Shown one piece after another: positions 51,685 to 61,711 of a DNA stretch of 64,000 nt. Origin of the DNA: Planococcus circulans (GTDB lineage: Bacteria > Bacillota > Bacilli > Bacillales_A > Planococcaceae); contig NZ_JAIQCL010000001.1 in the NCBI RefSeq assembly GCF_020023385.1, positions 310,001 through 374,000 of the forward strand. Direction: 5' to 3'. The notes beneath the pieces are model-generated. The model searched no databases. It was given only the letters and a program-made list of their open reading frames with translations, and was not told where the DNA came from. The translations under genes were made by a program, and so were the position numbers. Each line of letters opens with the position of its first letter. Within the stretch, counting starts at the first letter, position 1.

Positions 51685-52968
51685 TTATTCAAAGAATCGA
51701 TCAAACATCTTCTTGGCTTTAGTTACGACACCTTCAGAATTTTGTTTTGGCTGCTTTTGCTTCTTAGGTTGCTGTATTTCCTGATGCTCAATTTTCGCAT
51801 TTCCTGATACAGCTGCACCATTTCCAACACGGCCATAGAAGACATCTTCCATGTATGCATATTGAATCAGGCCAACTGCCGTCGTGTACTGAGGTTCCCG
51901 GACGCCGATAAATTCTGGTGTGAATAGACGAACACGCGTCTGCAGGATATTCCGTGCAAGTTCAGGAAGTCCATCCAATTTAGCCATACCACCGGTTAAA
52001 ACGACTCCTCCTGGAAGGTCTTGGACACCTAAACGGTAAAACTCATCTAAAATCAGTTCGAAGAGTTCTTCCAGGCGAACTCCGATTATTTCAGATATGT
52101 ATTTTTGGTTATATTGTTCTGTTGAATCCGAACCAATGACAGGAACTTCAAAGACTTCATCTTCTGAAGCATCCTCAAAAAATGCATGGCCATGTTCAAG
52201 TTTGATTTTTTCAGCTTGATCTGTCGGTGTCTTTAAAATGATGGACAAATCTTTTGTAACGTGGTCGCCTCCAACCGGAATTACGGAAGAAGCGGTCAAG
52301 TGGCCGTCTTGGAAGATGGCAATAGAAGTAGAACCTCCACCGATATCGATACACGCCGTGCCATGATTTTTCTCGTCTTCAGTTAATGCGTAACTTCCTG
52401 CAGCAAGTGGCTGGACGTAAATATCACGTATTTCAAGCCCTGCTCTCTCCACACAGCGGAGTACGTTATGCAGAATCGTTTTTGAAGTTGTCACCATTGT
52501 ACCATCCATTTCGAGACGGATACCAATCATGCCCCGTGGATCTTTGATTTCGCCTAAATGATCGACCACGTACTGTTCAGGAATGATATTGACCAATTCC
52601 CGTTCCGGTGGAATCGACATGACTTGAGCCGCTTCCAATACACGATCCAAATCGTCATCGGTAATTTCCCGGTTTTCACTGTTCACTGCTACGATTCCTT
52701 TAACAGGCTGCAGCACTGCTTTGTTCGCTGGAATTCCAAGCACAACTTCATGGATGGATTTACCGATCATGCGCTCTGCTTGATCGACTGCTTTTTTAAT
52801 GGACTGCACCGTTGCATCTATGTCAACAATCGCACCTTTTTTAATCCCATTAGATTTTACATTTCCGACGCCGATTACATTCAGCGACTTGTTGGCCATT
52901 TCCCCGATTAAAACTTTAACGGATGACGAACCGATATCTAGACTAACGTATAATTCTGATTGACTCAA
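51685..52968 (-). CDS. ftsA: Cell division protein FtsA
   Basis: Actin-like ATPase tethering FtsZ to the membrane. Motifs include VSLDIGSSSVKVLIGE (phosphate 1), CIDIGGGSTSIAIF (phosphate 2) and VVLTGGMAKLDGLPEL; the C-terminus AKKMFDRFFE is the amphipathic membrane anchor. The start is a TTG at 52968 behind AGGAGG, and no nearer ATG fits. 427 residues. It has its own promoter upstream. Confidence 0.97.
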   Translation of the reverse strand: MSQSELYVSLDIGSSSVKVLIGEMANKSLNVIGVGNVKSNGIKKGAIVDIDATVQSIKKAVDQAERMIGKSIHEVVLGIPANKAVLQPVKGIVAVNSENREITDDDLDRVLEAAQVMSIPPERELVNIIPEQYVVDHLGEIKDPRGMIGIRLEMDGTMVTTSKTILHNVLRCVERAGLEIRDIYVQPLAAGSYALTEDEKNHGTACIDIGGGSTSIAIFQDGHLTASSVIPVGGDHVTKDLSIILKTPTDQAEKIKLEHGHAFFEDASEDEVFEVPVIGSDSTEQYNQKYISEIIGVRLEELFELILDEFYRLGVQDLPGGVVLTGGMAKLDGLPELARNILQTRVRLFTPEFIGVREPQYTTAVGLIQYAYMEDVFYGRVGNGAAVSGNAKIEHQEIQQPKKQKQPKQNSEGVVTKAKKMFDRFFE

Positions 52969-53003
52969 TTCGTGGCACCTCCTTATTAAACTGCTGTACT
53001 TAT

Positions 53004-53032
53004 ATTCTATTGTATATCATGCACCTTGTCTA
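53004..53032 (-). promoter_or_regulatory. Promoter of ftsA-ftsZ
   Basis: Minus strand: TAGACA (53032-53027), 17 bp, TAGAAT (53009-53004), each one base from consensus. It lies in the 102-base gap after sbp. Confidence 0.72.
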
Positions 53033-53070
53033 AGAAAATCGCAAAACTTAGAAAAATTTCCTTCAATTGT

Positions 53071-53433
53071 TCAAATAGTCTCTCTAACTTCTTTCTTTTC
53101 AGCCCATTTCGCCAAAATGATGCGTCGAATGACGGCAATGTTCTGGAATAGCCGTACACCGAATGCGAAAATTGCAGCCAAGTATAAATCTACTCCTAAA
53201 TGGACACCAAGAAAAGCAAGGCCGGCCGCCAACGCGATGTTGAAGAAAAAGCCGGAGACAAATACTTTATCGTCATAGACTTGCTGCAAATGAGCCCGAA
53301 TCCCTCCGAAAAGGGTATCGAGTGATGCCAATACGGCTATCGACAGGTAATTGGCATATTCCGGCGGAATTTGAATATCTGTGAGAAGCCCTAGCGATAT
53401 TCCGAGTATTAAACCTAAAATGGACAGCCACAT
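53071..53433 (-). CDS. sbp: Small basic membrane protein Sbp (DUF1290)
   Basis: 120 residues with three to four hydrophobic helices (WLSILGLILGISLGLL, YLSIAVLASLDTLFGGIRAHLQ, FNIALAAGLAFLGVHLG) and a basic C-terminal end. The sequence FGGIRAHL and GVRLFQNIAVIRR is characteristic of this family. Its function is unknown; in B. subtilis it stands at the same place before ftsA. It starts 2 bases after the ylxX stop. Confidence 0.9.
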   Translation of the reverse strand: MWLSILGLILGISLGLLTDIQIPPEYANYLSIAVLASLDTLFGGIRAHLQQVYDDKVFVSGFFFNIALAAGLAFLGVHLGVDLYLAAIFAFGVRLFQNIAVIRRIILAKWAEKKEVRETI

Positions 53434-53435
53434 CG

Positions 53436-54152
53436 CTATTCCCCCTCTGATGCCTGTAAATAATTGGTGTCTATCGTGCCGTCGTATGCTTCGATGATCA
53501 GATCATCTTTTGGCTCTGAAACCGTTAACGTCAAGTTATCGATGTAAAAGTCATCCAGAATACGGGACGCTAATAAATGATTATACAGCTTTTCTGAGTC
53601 TTCCATCGACTCAGAGATGATTTTTATGGAAAATGGTGGTGTATCCACCGGTTTTGTATTGACGGTCGTTTGGCCATTGATATCCCGTATCGCGGTTGTA
53701 TTGATGATTCGTTTACCGTCAATGGAAACATACAAGCCATTATAACGATTGATTTCGTTGACCAAACGAATAAGCAGATCCGGTGAAATCCCTTCAATCT
53801 CAAGTCCCATCGCAACCGCTTCCATCGAAGGTTCGACAAAAACTTCAATTCCAGGCCCTGCCGTCTCCGTCAAACCTGCTGCACTTCTCAGCTCGCCGGC
53901 GGTTTCACGCAAGGCTTGTTCGGGGCTGGCATCTGCAGTTGCTTTGTATTTGTTCAATGTATCGTCAAGTGACTCGATTTCCGACAACAATTGAGAATGA
54001 AGCTGCTTTTCCCTCGCCAGTTCCTGCCTAATCTCCCAAACATCCCGTGTATCCCGGATATCGGGTTCATTGATCGTGTTATATTGAATAGCCGTCATCA
54101 AGCCTATGACAAACATAATCACCGTAAATCGGGTAAGAATCCTTTTCTTCAT
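53436..54152 (-). CDS. ylxX: DUF881 family protein (YlxX-like)
   Basis: 238 residues: an N-terminal membrane helix (about 8-24), a short coiled coil (about 38-72) and an extracytoplasmic DUF881 domain with TAGPGIEVFVEP, LVNEINRYNGLYVSIDGKRI and FSIKIISES. One of two DUF881 genes side by side, most likely an old duplication. Role unknown; position in the division cluster suggests envelope work. Confidence 0.88.
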   Translation of the reverse strand: MKKRILTRFTVIMFVIGLMTAIQYNTINEPDIRDTRDVWEIRQELAREKQLHSQLLSEIESLDDTLNKYKATADASPEQALRETAGELRSAAGLTETAGPGIEVFVEPSMEAVAMGLEIEGISPDLLIRLVNEINRYNGLYVSIDGKRIINTTAIRDINGQTTVNTKPVDTPPFSIKIISESMEDSEKLYNHLLASRILDDFYIDNLTLTVSEPKDDLIIEAYDGTIDTNYLQASEGE

Positions 54153-54168
54153 GCAATCCCCCCCTCAC

Positions 54169-54894
54169 TCATGATTCTGTCAGCAAAGCAGGCATTTCAA
54201 TGATTTGCCCCTCATCTAAAGTGACGATGATATTATCATTCAATAATTGATCCATAATCCCACCGGTCAACTCAATTGAAGAGGTCAATACCTCCGGCTC
54301 GCCGATAGCTTCAATGACAAAAGGAGCCGGATATTGGACGCCATCTACGGTTATGACCGGTCCTGTACAGACAATATATGAATTTCCATGGATCCGCTGG
54401 CCGTTGATCGAAATGGCCTGGGCGCCTGAAATATATAATTCGTTGATCACTTGGAAAACATGGCTTTCATGAACAATATAATCATTCGGGTTGACCGAGT
54501 TCGGATTGTAATCGCCGTCTTGCAAAGTGACTTTCAGGCCGCTCCCTTCTACAGGAACCAGCCCGAGGTATCTTCGCAGTTCTTCAGCTTCCGCCGCATA
54601 TTCAGTGTAGCGGTTTTCTCCGTCAGCAAATGATTTTTCGTATTCCTGAACCTCGCCCTGCTTCTCCTGCAACTCATTTCGCAGACCTTTATTGCCTTCC
54701 TGCTGGTCGATCAATTCTTTCCGATAGCGGTCTTCCTGTTCGAAAAATGCGCCGCCGGTAAATCCCTCTGTCTCTTTCGTCGCATTCGATAAACTATAGG
54801 AATAAGCCATGATAAATCCCAGCACCAGAAATACCAGAGAGAAGACAATCGATTTACTGAAACTCTTACGATTATTCTTCTTCGGGGTCTTCAT
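54169..54894 (-). CDS. ylxW: DUF881 family protein (YlxW-like)
   Basis: 241 residues from the ATG at 54894, which has AAGGAAGG upstream and overlaps the divIB end by 23 bases. The longest frame to 54966 is not supported. A basic N-terminus (KTPKKNNRKSFSK), one membrane helix (about 18-36), a coiled coil (about 60-115) and a DUF881 domain with VEGSGLKVTLQDGDYN and VINELYISGAQAISINGQRI. Paralogue of the next gene. Confidence 0.88.
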   Translation of the reverse strand: MKTPKKNNRKSFSKSIVFSLVFLVLGFIMAYSYSLSNATKETEGFTGGAFFEQEDRYRKELIDQQEGNKGLRNELQEKQGEVQEYEKSFADGENRYTEYAAEAEELRRYLGLVPVEGSGLKVTLQDGDYNPNSVNPNDYIVHESHVFQVINELYISGAQAISINGQRIHGNSYIVCTGPVITVDGVQYPAPFVIEAIGEPEVLTSSIELTGGIMDQLLNDNIIVTLDEGQIIEMPALLTES

Positions 54895-55657
54895 CTTCGG
54901 CACCTTCCTTCGCAAAGCCATAAACATCCGCATAAGAGCGGAAGAAGATTCCCACTTCCATATCAATTACACCTTGCTGGCCGTCTTCCAACTGGGCGAT
55001 GACGGACGGGTAATAATTCATCTTTTCTGCTAACGTACTTAAAATTCCATGCACTTCATTTCCATCATTCATGTATAGAGTCACATAATCCGCGTCTTCC
55101 TGGTCAGGATCCAAAATAACTTGAGAAACCAACTGAAGAACTTCAGGATTAATTCCAATTAATTGATCAATCAGTTTCTTCCGCTTCTCTTCATTTTCAA
55201 AATTCATGTAAATCGGACCGTCCACATCAGCGACGGGCTGATCCAGAGCCAGGTTATTCGACAGGACAATCTGGTAGCTGTTGCCGCGGTCCAGATAGCC
55301 CATCTGAACGTATTCCTTCAAATTGATTTCAACACCGGTCAACCAATTTTTATTGACTGATGCTTCTTCTATCCATTCCAGCTTTTCCAATTGCTGCGCA
55401 ACAGTTCCCGCATCAAAGGACCACATCGAATCCCCGATGTTCAACCCACTCGCTGCCTGGTAGCTTTCCTGGTCGAAAAGAACAGCGCCGTCGATAGTGA
55501 TGGTCTGGATTTCACTGTACTTCGACTGGCTGTATAAAAGTACGGCAAGCAAAGTGAGAAAAATGAACAGCAGCGTCACGAACTTGCGATTGGTTCTTTT
55601 TTTCCGGCGCTCGCGGAGCGTCGGGATGCGTTCTTCGATGTCAATCACTTTGTCCAT
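54872..55657 (-). CDS. divIB: Cell division protein DivIB (FtsQ)
   Basis: Bitopic division protein forming a complex with FtsL and DivIC. A cytoplasmic basic segment (LRERRKKRTNRK), one membrane helix (about 26-44), a POTRA domain (about 50-118, IQTITIDGAVLFDQESY), the beta domain, and an acidic tail EGAEDEDPEEE. 261 residues, normal. It lies 19 bases after murD, where many Bacillales have ftsW, murG and murB in between. Confidence 0.95.
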   Translation of the reverse strand: MDKVIDIEERIPTLRERRKKRTNRKFVTLLFIFLTLLAVLLYSQSKYSEIQTITIDGAVLFDQESYQAASGLNIGDSMWSFDAGTVAQQLEKLEWIEEASVNKNWLTGVEINLKEYVQMGYLDRGNSYQIVLSNNLALDQPVADVDGPIYMNFENEEKRKKLIDQLIGINPEVLQLVSQVILDPDQEDADYVTLYMNDGNEVHGILSTLAEKMNYYPSVIAQLEDGQQGVIDMEVGIFFRSYADVYGFAKEGAEDEDPEEE

Positions 55658-55676
55658 AATTGCTGCCCCTTATCTT

Positions 55677-57041
55677 TTATTCATTCGCTTCCGTCATCTG
55701 CTGGACTGCGGATATGAAAGCATCTCCCCGAATTTCGAAACTATCGTATTGGTCCCAGCTTGCGCAGGCAGGGGATAATAGGATCGTATCTCCGTTCTCG
55801 GACTGCTTGATCGCTTTCTCCACTGCATCGTCCATCTTGCCCGCCTGAATAATTACCGATACGCCACAGTCCTCTGCAAATGCTTTAAAGCGTTGTGCAG
55901 TTTCACCAAACGTGACCAGAACTTTGACGCGGTCCATAAATGGCCGGATTTCTTCCAGAGAATGATTACGTTCTAATCCGCCTGCCAATAAGATGATTTT
56001 TTCGGGAAAAGCTTCCAAAGCACTTTTCGTTGCCAGTGCGTTGGTGGCTTTTGAGTCGTTGTAAAATTTACGTCCTTGCCATTCCACAATAAATTGGGAA
56101 CGGTGCTTCACGCCTGTAAATGAAGTCAGCACACGGATAATGGTTTCTTTGGTTCCCCCACAAAGCAAAGTCGCTGCCGTTGCGGCTAGAATATTCTCCA
56201 GATTGTGCTGTCCGCCCAACATGATTCTTGAACGTTCAATCAATTTTTCGCCTTGCCAGTATACAAATTCAGCATCTGCACTGATACTGGTGGCGGTACG
56301 TCCTTTCAATGTGAAAGGCACCAGCTGCGCTTTGCAGCTTTTCGCATGTTCAACCAATAATGGCTGATCAGCATTGTAGATGAAATAATCCTGAGCTGTT
56401 TGATTTTCTGTAAGCTTCATTTTGGAAGCACGGTAATCCTCGATCGTTCCATGGTAATCCAAATGTGCTTCGTATAAGTTCGTGATGATCGCGATTTCTG
56501 GCCGGAAAGCGACAGTGCCCTTCAGCTGGAACGAAGACAGTTCAGTGACGATGACATTTTTCGCTTTCGCTTTTTCTGCCACGCCGCTCGCTACAGTCCC
56601 GATGTTTCCGGCAATCAGCGGATTCTTATTATCCTGATTGAGCATATGGAACAGTAGAGTAGTCGTTGTTGTTTTGCCGTTAGAACCGGTGATGCCGATA
56701 AATGGAGCTTCACTGATTAAATAAGCCAATTCAATTTCAGTCCATACCGGAATATTTTTTTCGATAGCTGATTCAATCAATATATTAGTATAGGGAATTC
56801 CTGGGTTTTTGACAACCAGTTCAAAACCTTCCTCAAGTAAATCTTCGGGATGTCTACCGCAAATGACGGTAACGCCCATATTTAATAATTCCTGCGCTTC
56901 CGGATTCGCTTCAAATGGCTTGGAGTCATTGACAGTTACAAATGCACCAAGCTTATGAAGAATGCGGGCGGCTGTAAAACCGCTTTTTGCCAATCCGAGA
57001 ACCAGGATTTTCTTTTGATATAATTGTGGCACCTCTTTCAT
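55677..57041 (-). CDS. murD: UDP-N-acetylmuramoyl-L-alanine:D-glutamate ligase
   Basis: Adds D-glutamate to UDP-MurNAc-L-Ala in peptidoglycan precursor synthesis. ATP site GITGSNGKTTTTTLLFHML (about 115-133), central domain with SSFQL and NLYEAHLDYHG, C-terminal NDSKATN. 454 residues. It starts on the base after the mraY stop (TAAATG). Confidence 0.97.
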   Translation of the reverse strand: MKEVPQLYQKKILVLGLAKSGFTAARILHKLGAFVTVNDSKPFEANPEAQELLNMGVTVICGRHPEDLLEEGFELVVKNPGIPYTNILIESAIEKNIPVWTEIELAYLISEAPFIGITGSNGKTTTTTLLFHMLNQDNKNPLIAGNIGTVASGVAEKAKAKNVIVTELSSFQLKGTVAFRPEIAIITNLYEAHLDYHGTIEDYRASKMKLTENQTAQDYFIYNADQPLLVEHAKSCKAQLVPFTLKGRTATSISADAEFVYWQGEKLIERSRIMLGGQHNLENILAATAATLLCGGTKETIIRVLTSFTGVKHRSQFIVEWQGRKFYNDSKATNALATKSALEAFPEKIILLAGGLERNHSLEEIRPFMDRVKVLVTFGETAQRFKAFAEDCGVSVIIQAGKMDDAVEKAIKQSENGDTILLSPACASWDQYDSFEIRGDAFISAVQQMTEANE

Positions 57042-58010
57042 TTACATTACCTCCAAAAAGACTGCGATTGCCGCACTGATTAGACCGACTGTCCAGAATA
57101 CAATGACTACTTTCCACTCTGACCAGCCGCTCAATTCGAAATGATGGTGAATTGGGCTCATTTTAAAAATTCGTTTTTGGCGCAATTTAAAACTGCCAAC
57201 CTGCAAAATGACTGACGCTGTTTCAATGACGAAAACAAGTCCAATCAGCAACAGCAGCAATTCCTGCTTCAACAAGATGGAAACCATTGCGAGTGCGCCA
57301 CCTAGAGCCAGTGAACCTGTATCACCCATAAAGACTTTTGCAGGGTATTTATTGAAGATCAAAAACCCAAGCAAACCGCCTGTTACGGAAAAAGTGAAAA
57401 TCGCAATACCGATTTCATCCTGATGGATTGCCAATACTCCAAATGCAGCAAACGCAATAGAAGCAGTACCGGCCACCAGGCCGTCGAGGCCATCCGTTAA
57501 ATTGACTGCATTAGAAAATCCAACCAGCCAAAAGACAATAAAGAACACATACAGCCATGATAACTCAATTGAAATAGCTGTAAAAGGGATGCTGAGTCCC
57601 GTTTCAAAATCGATGCCGCTCAACACAACGAACGATATGACCGCTATGACGATCTGCGCGATCAATTTCTGTAAGGAAGTCAATCCCAGATTCCGCTTTA
57701 ATACAACTTTGATGAAGTCATCCAAAAAGCCGATCATTCCATATCCGAAAAGCACCAGCAATAGAATAAGTACTTTAGCGGTCAATAGACCAGCAACCCA
57801 GGCAACTAGCAGGACTGTGATGATGATGGAGATTAAGAAAACCAACCCGCCCATAGTGGGAGTGCCCGTTTTCTTCATATGTGATTCAGGCCCTTCTTCG
57901 CGGATGCTTTGGCCGAATTTCATCCGTTTCAACAACGGAATAAAAATCGGCATCAATCCAACTGTTAAGAGCAAAGCAATTCCAAGACCCATTACTATAT
58001 ATACGTTCAT
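57042..58010 (-). CDS. mraY: Phospho-N-acetylmuramoyl-pentapeptide transferase MraY
   Basis: Makes lipid I by moving phospho-MurNAc-pentapeptide to undecaprenyl phosphate. Ten membrane helices; catalytic aspartates in [14 protein letters not shown] and NLTDGLDGL, with [15 protein letters not shown] near the C-terminus. 322 residues. It lies 25 bases after pbpB, where murE would be expected from B. subtilis. Confidence 0.97.
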   Translation of the reverse strand: MNVYIVMGLGIALLLTVGLMPIFIPLLKRMKFGQSIREEGPESHMKKTGTPTMGGLVFLISIIITVLLVAWVAGLLTAKVLILLLVLFGYGMIGFLDDFIKVVLKRNLGLTSLQKLIAQIVIAVISFVVLSGIDFETGLSIPFTAISIELSWLYVFFIVFWLVGFSNAVNLTDGLDGLVAGTASIAFAAFGVLAIHQDEIGIAIFTFSVTGGLLGFLIFNKYPAKVFMGDTGSLALGGALAMVSILLKQELLLLLIGLVFVIETASVILQVGSFKLRQKRIFKMSPIHHHFELSGWSEWKVVIVFWTVGLISAAIAVFLEVM

Positions 58011-58035
58011 TTAGAGAGCTCCTTTAAACACGAGA

Positions 58036-60384
58036 TTACTCGGTTGTTTCTTCTGTCGGTGTTTCTGTTGTTTCTTCTGTTGTTTCTTCTGTTGGTGTTT
58101 CTGTTGGTTCTTCTGCTGATGTTTCTGCTTCTGTTGCTTCTTCATTATTTTGAGAATCGGATTCTTCCAACGCATCCTGATCTTCTTCTGCACCCTCTTC
58201 AGCTGCTTCGGCTTTCGCCCGTGCAGGGTAATAGATCTCAGGTGGATGGAGTTCGATTACTACTGGCTCATTATCCGTTATAACTTCACCTTCTGCAATG
58301 CTTTGCGTCAAAACATATCCCTGACCAGCAATTTCCAACGCTAAGCCACTCAAGGATTGATACGCAAGGAGTTCCCGCTTAGACCATCCTGTAAAATCAG
58401 GCAAGGTAGTGTTCCCCTCCGTCTTCAGGATGACCAGTCCGCCTTCAAGTACGGTATCGCCAGCCGCCGGGTATTGGGAGATGACTTTATCTGTATCTCC
58501 GGAAACGACAGCTTCGAGCCCTAAGCCATTCAACGCTTCAGAAGCTTCAGCGGCTGATTTCCCTGTATAATCATCAACTGGCCTTGTTGTCGCTTCAGCC
58601 ATGTTTTCCGGCTCTATGTTCAAGTACTTCAAACTGTTTTCCATGACGGAAGTAAAGATTTTCGCAACCGGCACCGAACCATATTCATCAGCTGGCAGAT
58701 TAGGCTGCTGGACACCAATGTAGATGAGCAATTCCGGATCATCGGCAGGAGCCATGCCCAGGAAGGAGAACAAATAATTATTTCTGCCTGCTAAGTAACC
58801 GCCGCCTTCTTTCGGAACTTGGGCAGTTCCAGTCTTCCCGGCTATTGTGTAATCCTGAAGCGCAAAACCTTGCGCTGACCCAACCTCGGACGTGACAGTT
58901 GAAGCCAGGACTTCTTTTACTTTTTCAGCAGTTTCAGCTGAAATAGGCTGCCCTGCTTCTTCTGGTTCACTTTTGACAGTGACTTTACCCGTATCTGAAT
59001 TCTTGATCTGATCGATAACATAGGGCTTCATCATCACACCGCCATTTGCAATTGCAGTGGCAGCCTGGATCATTTGAATAGGAGTTACAGTCGATCCCTG
59101 TCCATACGCCGTGGTCAATTTATTAATCGGATATTGATTGAGGATTGCGCCTTTTGCTTCTTTCGGCAAATCAATTCCTGTCTGCTCGCCGAATCCAAAA
59201 GCATCCACATAAGTCATGAAAGTGTCTGCCCCGAGCCGTTCTAATAAGTACGCCATCGAGACGTTAGAAGAGCGTTGAAAACCTTCCAGATACGAGATGG
59301 TTCCCCAGCCGCGTCCGCTGTTATGGTCACCGATCGTGCTGTCCAGCAGCGTATAGGTTCCTGAATTATAGGTAGCATTCGGATCCCAACTGCCTTCTTC
59401 GATTGCTGCCGCCAACGTAAACATCTTCATCGGAGATCCAGGTTCAATCGTCAATTCGATGCTTTCGTTCAGCCAGTTATCGGACAGCCCTTCCCGCGTA
59501 TTCGGATTAAACGTCGGGCGCTGGGACATCGCCAGTATTTCACCGGTTTTAGGATCAGCAATTACAGCGATCATCCGTGTGGGATCGTATTCTTCCTGGA
59601 CACCGCTCATTGCGTCTTCCAGGAAGTTCTGCAATGTTTTATCCAAAGTCAGCTGAACGTCAGAACCATCGACAGCTGGAGTTACCGCAGATTCACTATT
59701 CGGCAGCAGGAATCCCCATTTATCGGTATCGAATTCTATTTTACCGTTCTTTCCTGTCAAAATATCATTGTGTATGGATTCCAGACCCATTCTTCCAGTC
59801 GTTTTTGTTTCACCATCTTTCAGTTCTTCTTTCATGGCATAGCCAATCAGGTGAGAAGCAAAAACGCCGTTCGGGTATAATCGTTTTAAATCCCGGACAA
59901 ATAGTAAACCCGGAATTTCGGCTTCTTTCATTTCAAGCATCTGTGTATGGCTGATCTCACGGCCTGCCGCACCGAATTCCACCTGATAGCGGTCTTTTTC
60001 CTTACCGGATTTCAACGTTTTCAGGATACTTTCTTCCGAAACATCTAAATAGCCCGCCAGTTTCCCGGCAGTTTCTTCGATATCTACGACATGACGCGGA
60101 TCACTGGCCTTTTGGGTGGCTGATTCATCAACCACTGCAACCACTTTATAAGTCAGAGTATCCTCAGCAATCACTTCTCCGTTGCGGTCGATGATGCGTC
60201 CACGCTCAGCAGTAAGCACCTCTTCCTGGCTGTACTTCGCCGCTGCTTTGGCAGCAAGTTCCTGGCCTTCCACTTCTCCCGTAGCTTGTATTGTCACAAT
60301 TCTAGTCAATAAAAGGAAAAAGAGCCCTGCAAATAACAAAAACAGCAGAAAGGCTCCCCCTTGAAATCGAAACTTTTTTTTCAT
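58036..60384 (-). CDS. pbpB: Division-specific penicillin-binding protein PbpB (PBP2B/FtsI type)
   Basis: Septal transpeptidase. One N-terminal membrane helix (about 10-30), a dimerisation domain (about 55-250), transpeptidase with SPMK (nucleophile serine, about 316-319), SSN and KTGTAQVP, then two PASTA domains (about 600-665 and 666-725). The last 50 residues are a very acidic, Thr/Pro/Glu-rich tail with two copies of TETPTEETTE. 782 residues. It is the only PBP here; no spoVD paralogue follows. It overlaps ftsL by 4 bases. Confidence 0.95.
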   Translation of the reverse strand: MKKKFRFQGGAFLLFLLFAGLFFLLLTRIVTIQATGEVEGQELAAKAAAKYSQEEVLTAERGRIIDRNGEVIAEDTLTYKVVAVVDESATQKASDPRHVVDIEETAGKLAGYLDVSEESILKTLKSGKEKDRYQVEFGAAGREISHTQMLEMKEAEIPGLLFVRDLKRLYPNGVFASHLIGYAMKEELKDGETKTTGRMGLESIHNDILTGKNGKIEFDTDKWGFLLPNSESAVTPAVDGSDVQLTLDKTLQNFLEDAMSGVQEEYDPTRMIAVIADPKTGEILAMSQRPTFNPNTREGLSDNWLNESIELTIEPGSPMKMFTLAAAIEEGSWDPNATYNSGTYTLLDSTIGDHNSGRGWGTISYLEGFQRSSNVSMAYLLERLGADTFMTYVDAFGFGEQTGIDLPKEAKGAILNQYPINKLTTAYGQGSTVTPIQMIQAATAIANGGVMMKPYVIDQIKNSDTGKVTVKSEPEEAGQPISAETAEKVKEVLASTVTSEVGSAQGFALQDYTIAGKTGTAQVPKEGGGYLAGRNNYLFSFLGMAPADDPELLIYIGVQQPNLPADEYGSVPVAKIFTSVMENSLKYLNIEPENMAEATTRPVDDYTGKSAAEASEALNGLGLEAVVSGDTDKVISQYPAAGDTVLEGGLVILKTEGNTTLPDFTGWSKRELLAYQSLSGLALEIAGQGYVLTQSIAEGEVITDNEPVVIELHPPEIYYPARAKAEAAEEGAEEDQDALEESDSQNNEEATEAETSAEEPTETPTEETTEETTETPTEETTE

Positions 60385-60740
60385 TGTCCAGGCACTACCT
60401 TTACATTTTGCTCATTTAATTTAAGGCCAAGTTCTTTTGCTTTCGACCAAATGCGCTCGTATGAAGATAGTTCACTTACCTGTACCGACAAATCTGTATT
60501 TTGCTTCGTTTTTTCATTGACTGATTGTTCAATTGTTTGAATTTCCTGAGTAGATGCCTGAATCGTCGATTGATTCTGTAGAACCAGCAATGCGCACAGG
60601 ATACAGACTGCTACAAAAGTCACGTACAGTATTTTCTCGCCTTTTGTGATTAAGCTTTTCTTTCTTGCCGGTTGCCGACTCGGGTTTTGAGGAACGGCCG
60701 GCTGTTGGATGTAGGTTTCAGTTCTTGCATTCAACGCCAT
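60381..60740 (-). CDS. ftsL: Cell division protein FtsL
   Basis: 119-residue bitopic protein: a cytoplasmic N-terminus with many polar residues, a membrane helix (about 36-56, ILYVTFVAVCILCALLVL), and a leucine-zipper-type coiled coil (about 60-105). Partner of DivIB and DivIC. Weakly conserved in sequence; identified by size, topology and place between rsmH and pbpB. Confidence 0.92.
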   Translation of the reverse strand: MALNARTETYIQQPAVPQNPSRQPARKKSLITKGEKILYVTFVAVCILCALLVLQNQSTIQASTQEIQTIEQSVNEKTKQNTDLSVQVSELSSYERIWSKAKELGLKLNEQNVKVVPGQ

Positions 60741-60752
60741 CTGAACACGTCC

Positions 60753-61691
60753 TTACTCGTTTATTTTTTCTGCAATCCGCAGCTTAGCGGACCTTGACCG
60801 ATTATTATGTGCCAGCTCTTCTTCAGTAGGCAGGATTGGTTTTCTTGTGATCAATTTCAGGATCGGCTCCATCCCTTCTGGAATCACCGGTAAATTCGGC
60901 GGTAATTCAGGAAGCGAGGATGCTTCTTTAAAAATTGCTTTGCAGAGCCGGTCTTCAAGTGAATGGAAGGTGATGACACTAATTCTTCCGCCGATAGCCA
61001 GTAGGCCGATTGCGTCCTGCAGTGAAGTCTCAGCGGCTCCAAGCTCATCGTTTACTGCGATGCGGATGGCTTGGAACACACGTTTTGCAGGATGGCCGCC
61101 TTTTCGGCGGGCAAAAGCAGGAATACCGTCTTTAATGCATTCGACCAGTTGGCCGGTTGTTTCAATAGGATGCTTTTCTCTTGCAGCTTCAATTTTGCGT
61201 ACGATTTGTTTCGAGAATTTTTCTTCGCCGTAGCGGTAAAATATTCTCACCAAGTCTTCGAAAGACCATTCATTTACTACATGATACGCGCTCAACTCAG
61301 CGCTTTGGTCCATCCGCATATCCAGAGGGGCATCATTATGATAACTGAAGCCCCTTTCAGGAGTATCCAATTGTGGAGAAGAAACGCCGAGGTCATATAA
61401 AATGCCATCGACTTTCTGCACTCCACGCATTTCCAGTTCCTCTTTTAAAAACTTGAAGTTGGCATGGATAAACGTAATTCTATGTAAGTAATCTTGTAGT
61501 TTTTCTTTTGCATGAGCCAATGCTGTTGCGTCTTGGTCGAAACAATATAAATGACCTTCGTCAGATAATTGCTGAACCAGATATTCGCTGTGTCCTGCTC
61601 CGCCCAGCGTACAATCTACATATATGCCGTCAGGGCGAATGTTCAGACCATCGACAGTTTCATGCAGTAAAACCGTGGTGTGATTGAACAA
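60753..61691 (-). CDS. rsmH: 16S rRNA (cytosine-1402-N4) methyltransferase RsmH
   Basis: Methylates C1402 in the 30S P site. Motifs [30 protein letters not shown] (SAM site) and the C-terminal [10 protein letters not shown]...[11 protein letters not shown] start at the TTG at 61691 (312 residues), 6 bases after GGGGGG, which agrees with family length. A GTG at 61709 is in frame but lies on that side of the ribosome site. It sits 20 bases after mraZ. Confidence 0.95.
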   Translation of the reverse strand: MFNHTTVLLHETVDGLNIRPDGIYVDCTLGGAGHSEYLVQQLSDEGHLYCFDQDATALAHAKEKLQDYLHRITFIHANFKFLKEELEMRGVQKVDGILYDLGVSSPQLDTPERGFSYHNDAPLDMRMDQSAELSAYHVVNEWSFEDLVRIFYRYGEEKFSKQIVRKIEAAREKHPIETTGQLVECIKDGIPAFARRKGGHPAKRVFQAIRIAVNDELGAAETSLQDAIGLLAIGGRISVITFHSLEDRLCKAIFKEASSLPELPPNLPVIPEGMEPILKLITRKPILPTEEELAHNNRSRSAKLRIAEKINE

Positions 61692-61711
61692 TCCATTCCC
61701 CCCGTTCACTT

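Noticed and set aside
53436..54894. Two DUF881 genes as a split single gene
   Set aside because: Each has its own start, membrane helix, coiled coil and full domain; they are paralogues, as in B. subtilis ylxW/ylxX.
58011..58193. A Gln/Lys-rich 60-residue frame (QQKQKHQQK)
   Set aside because: It is the repeat-coding end of pbpB read in another frame on the same strand.
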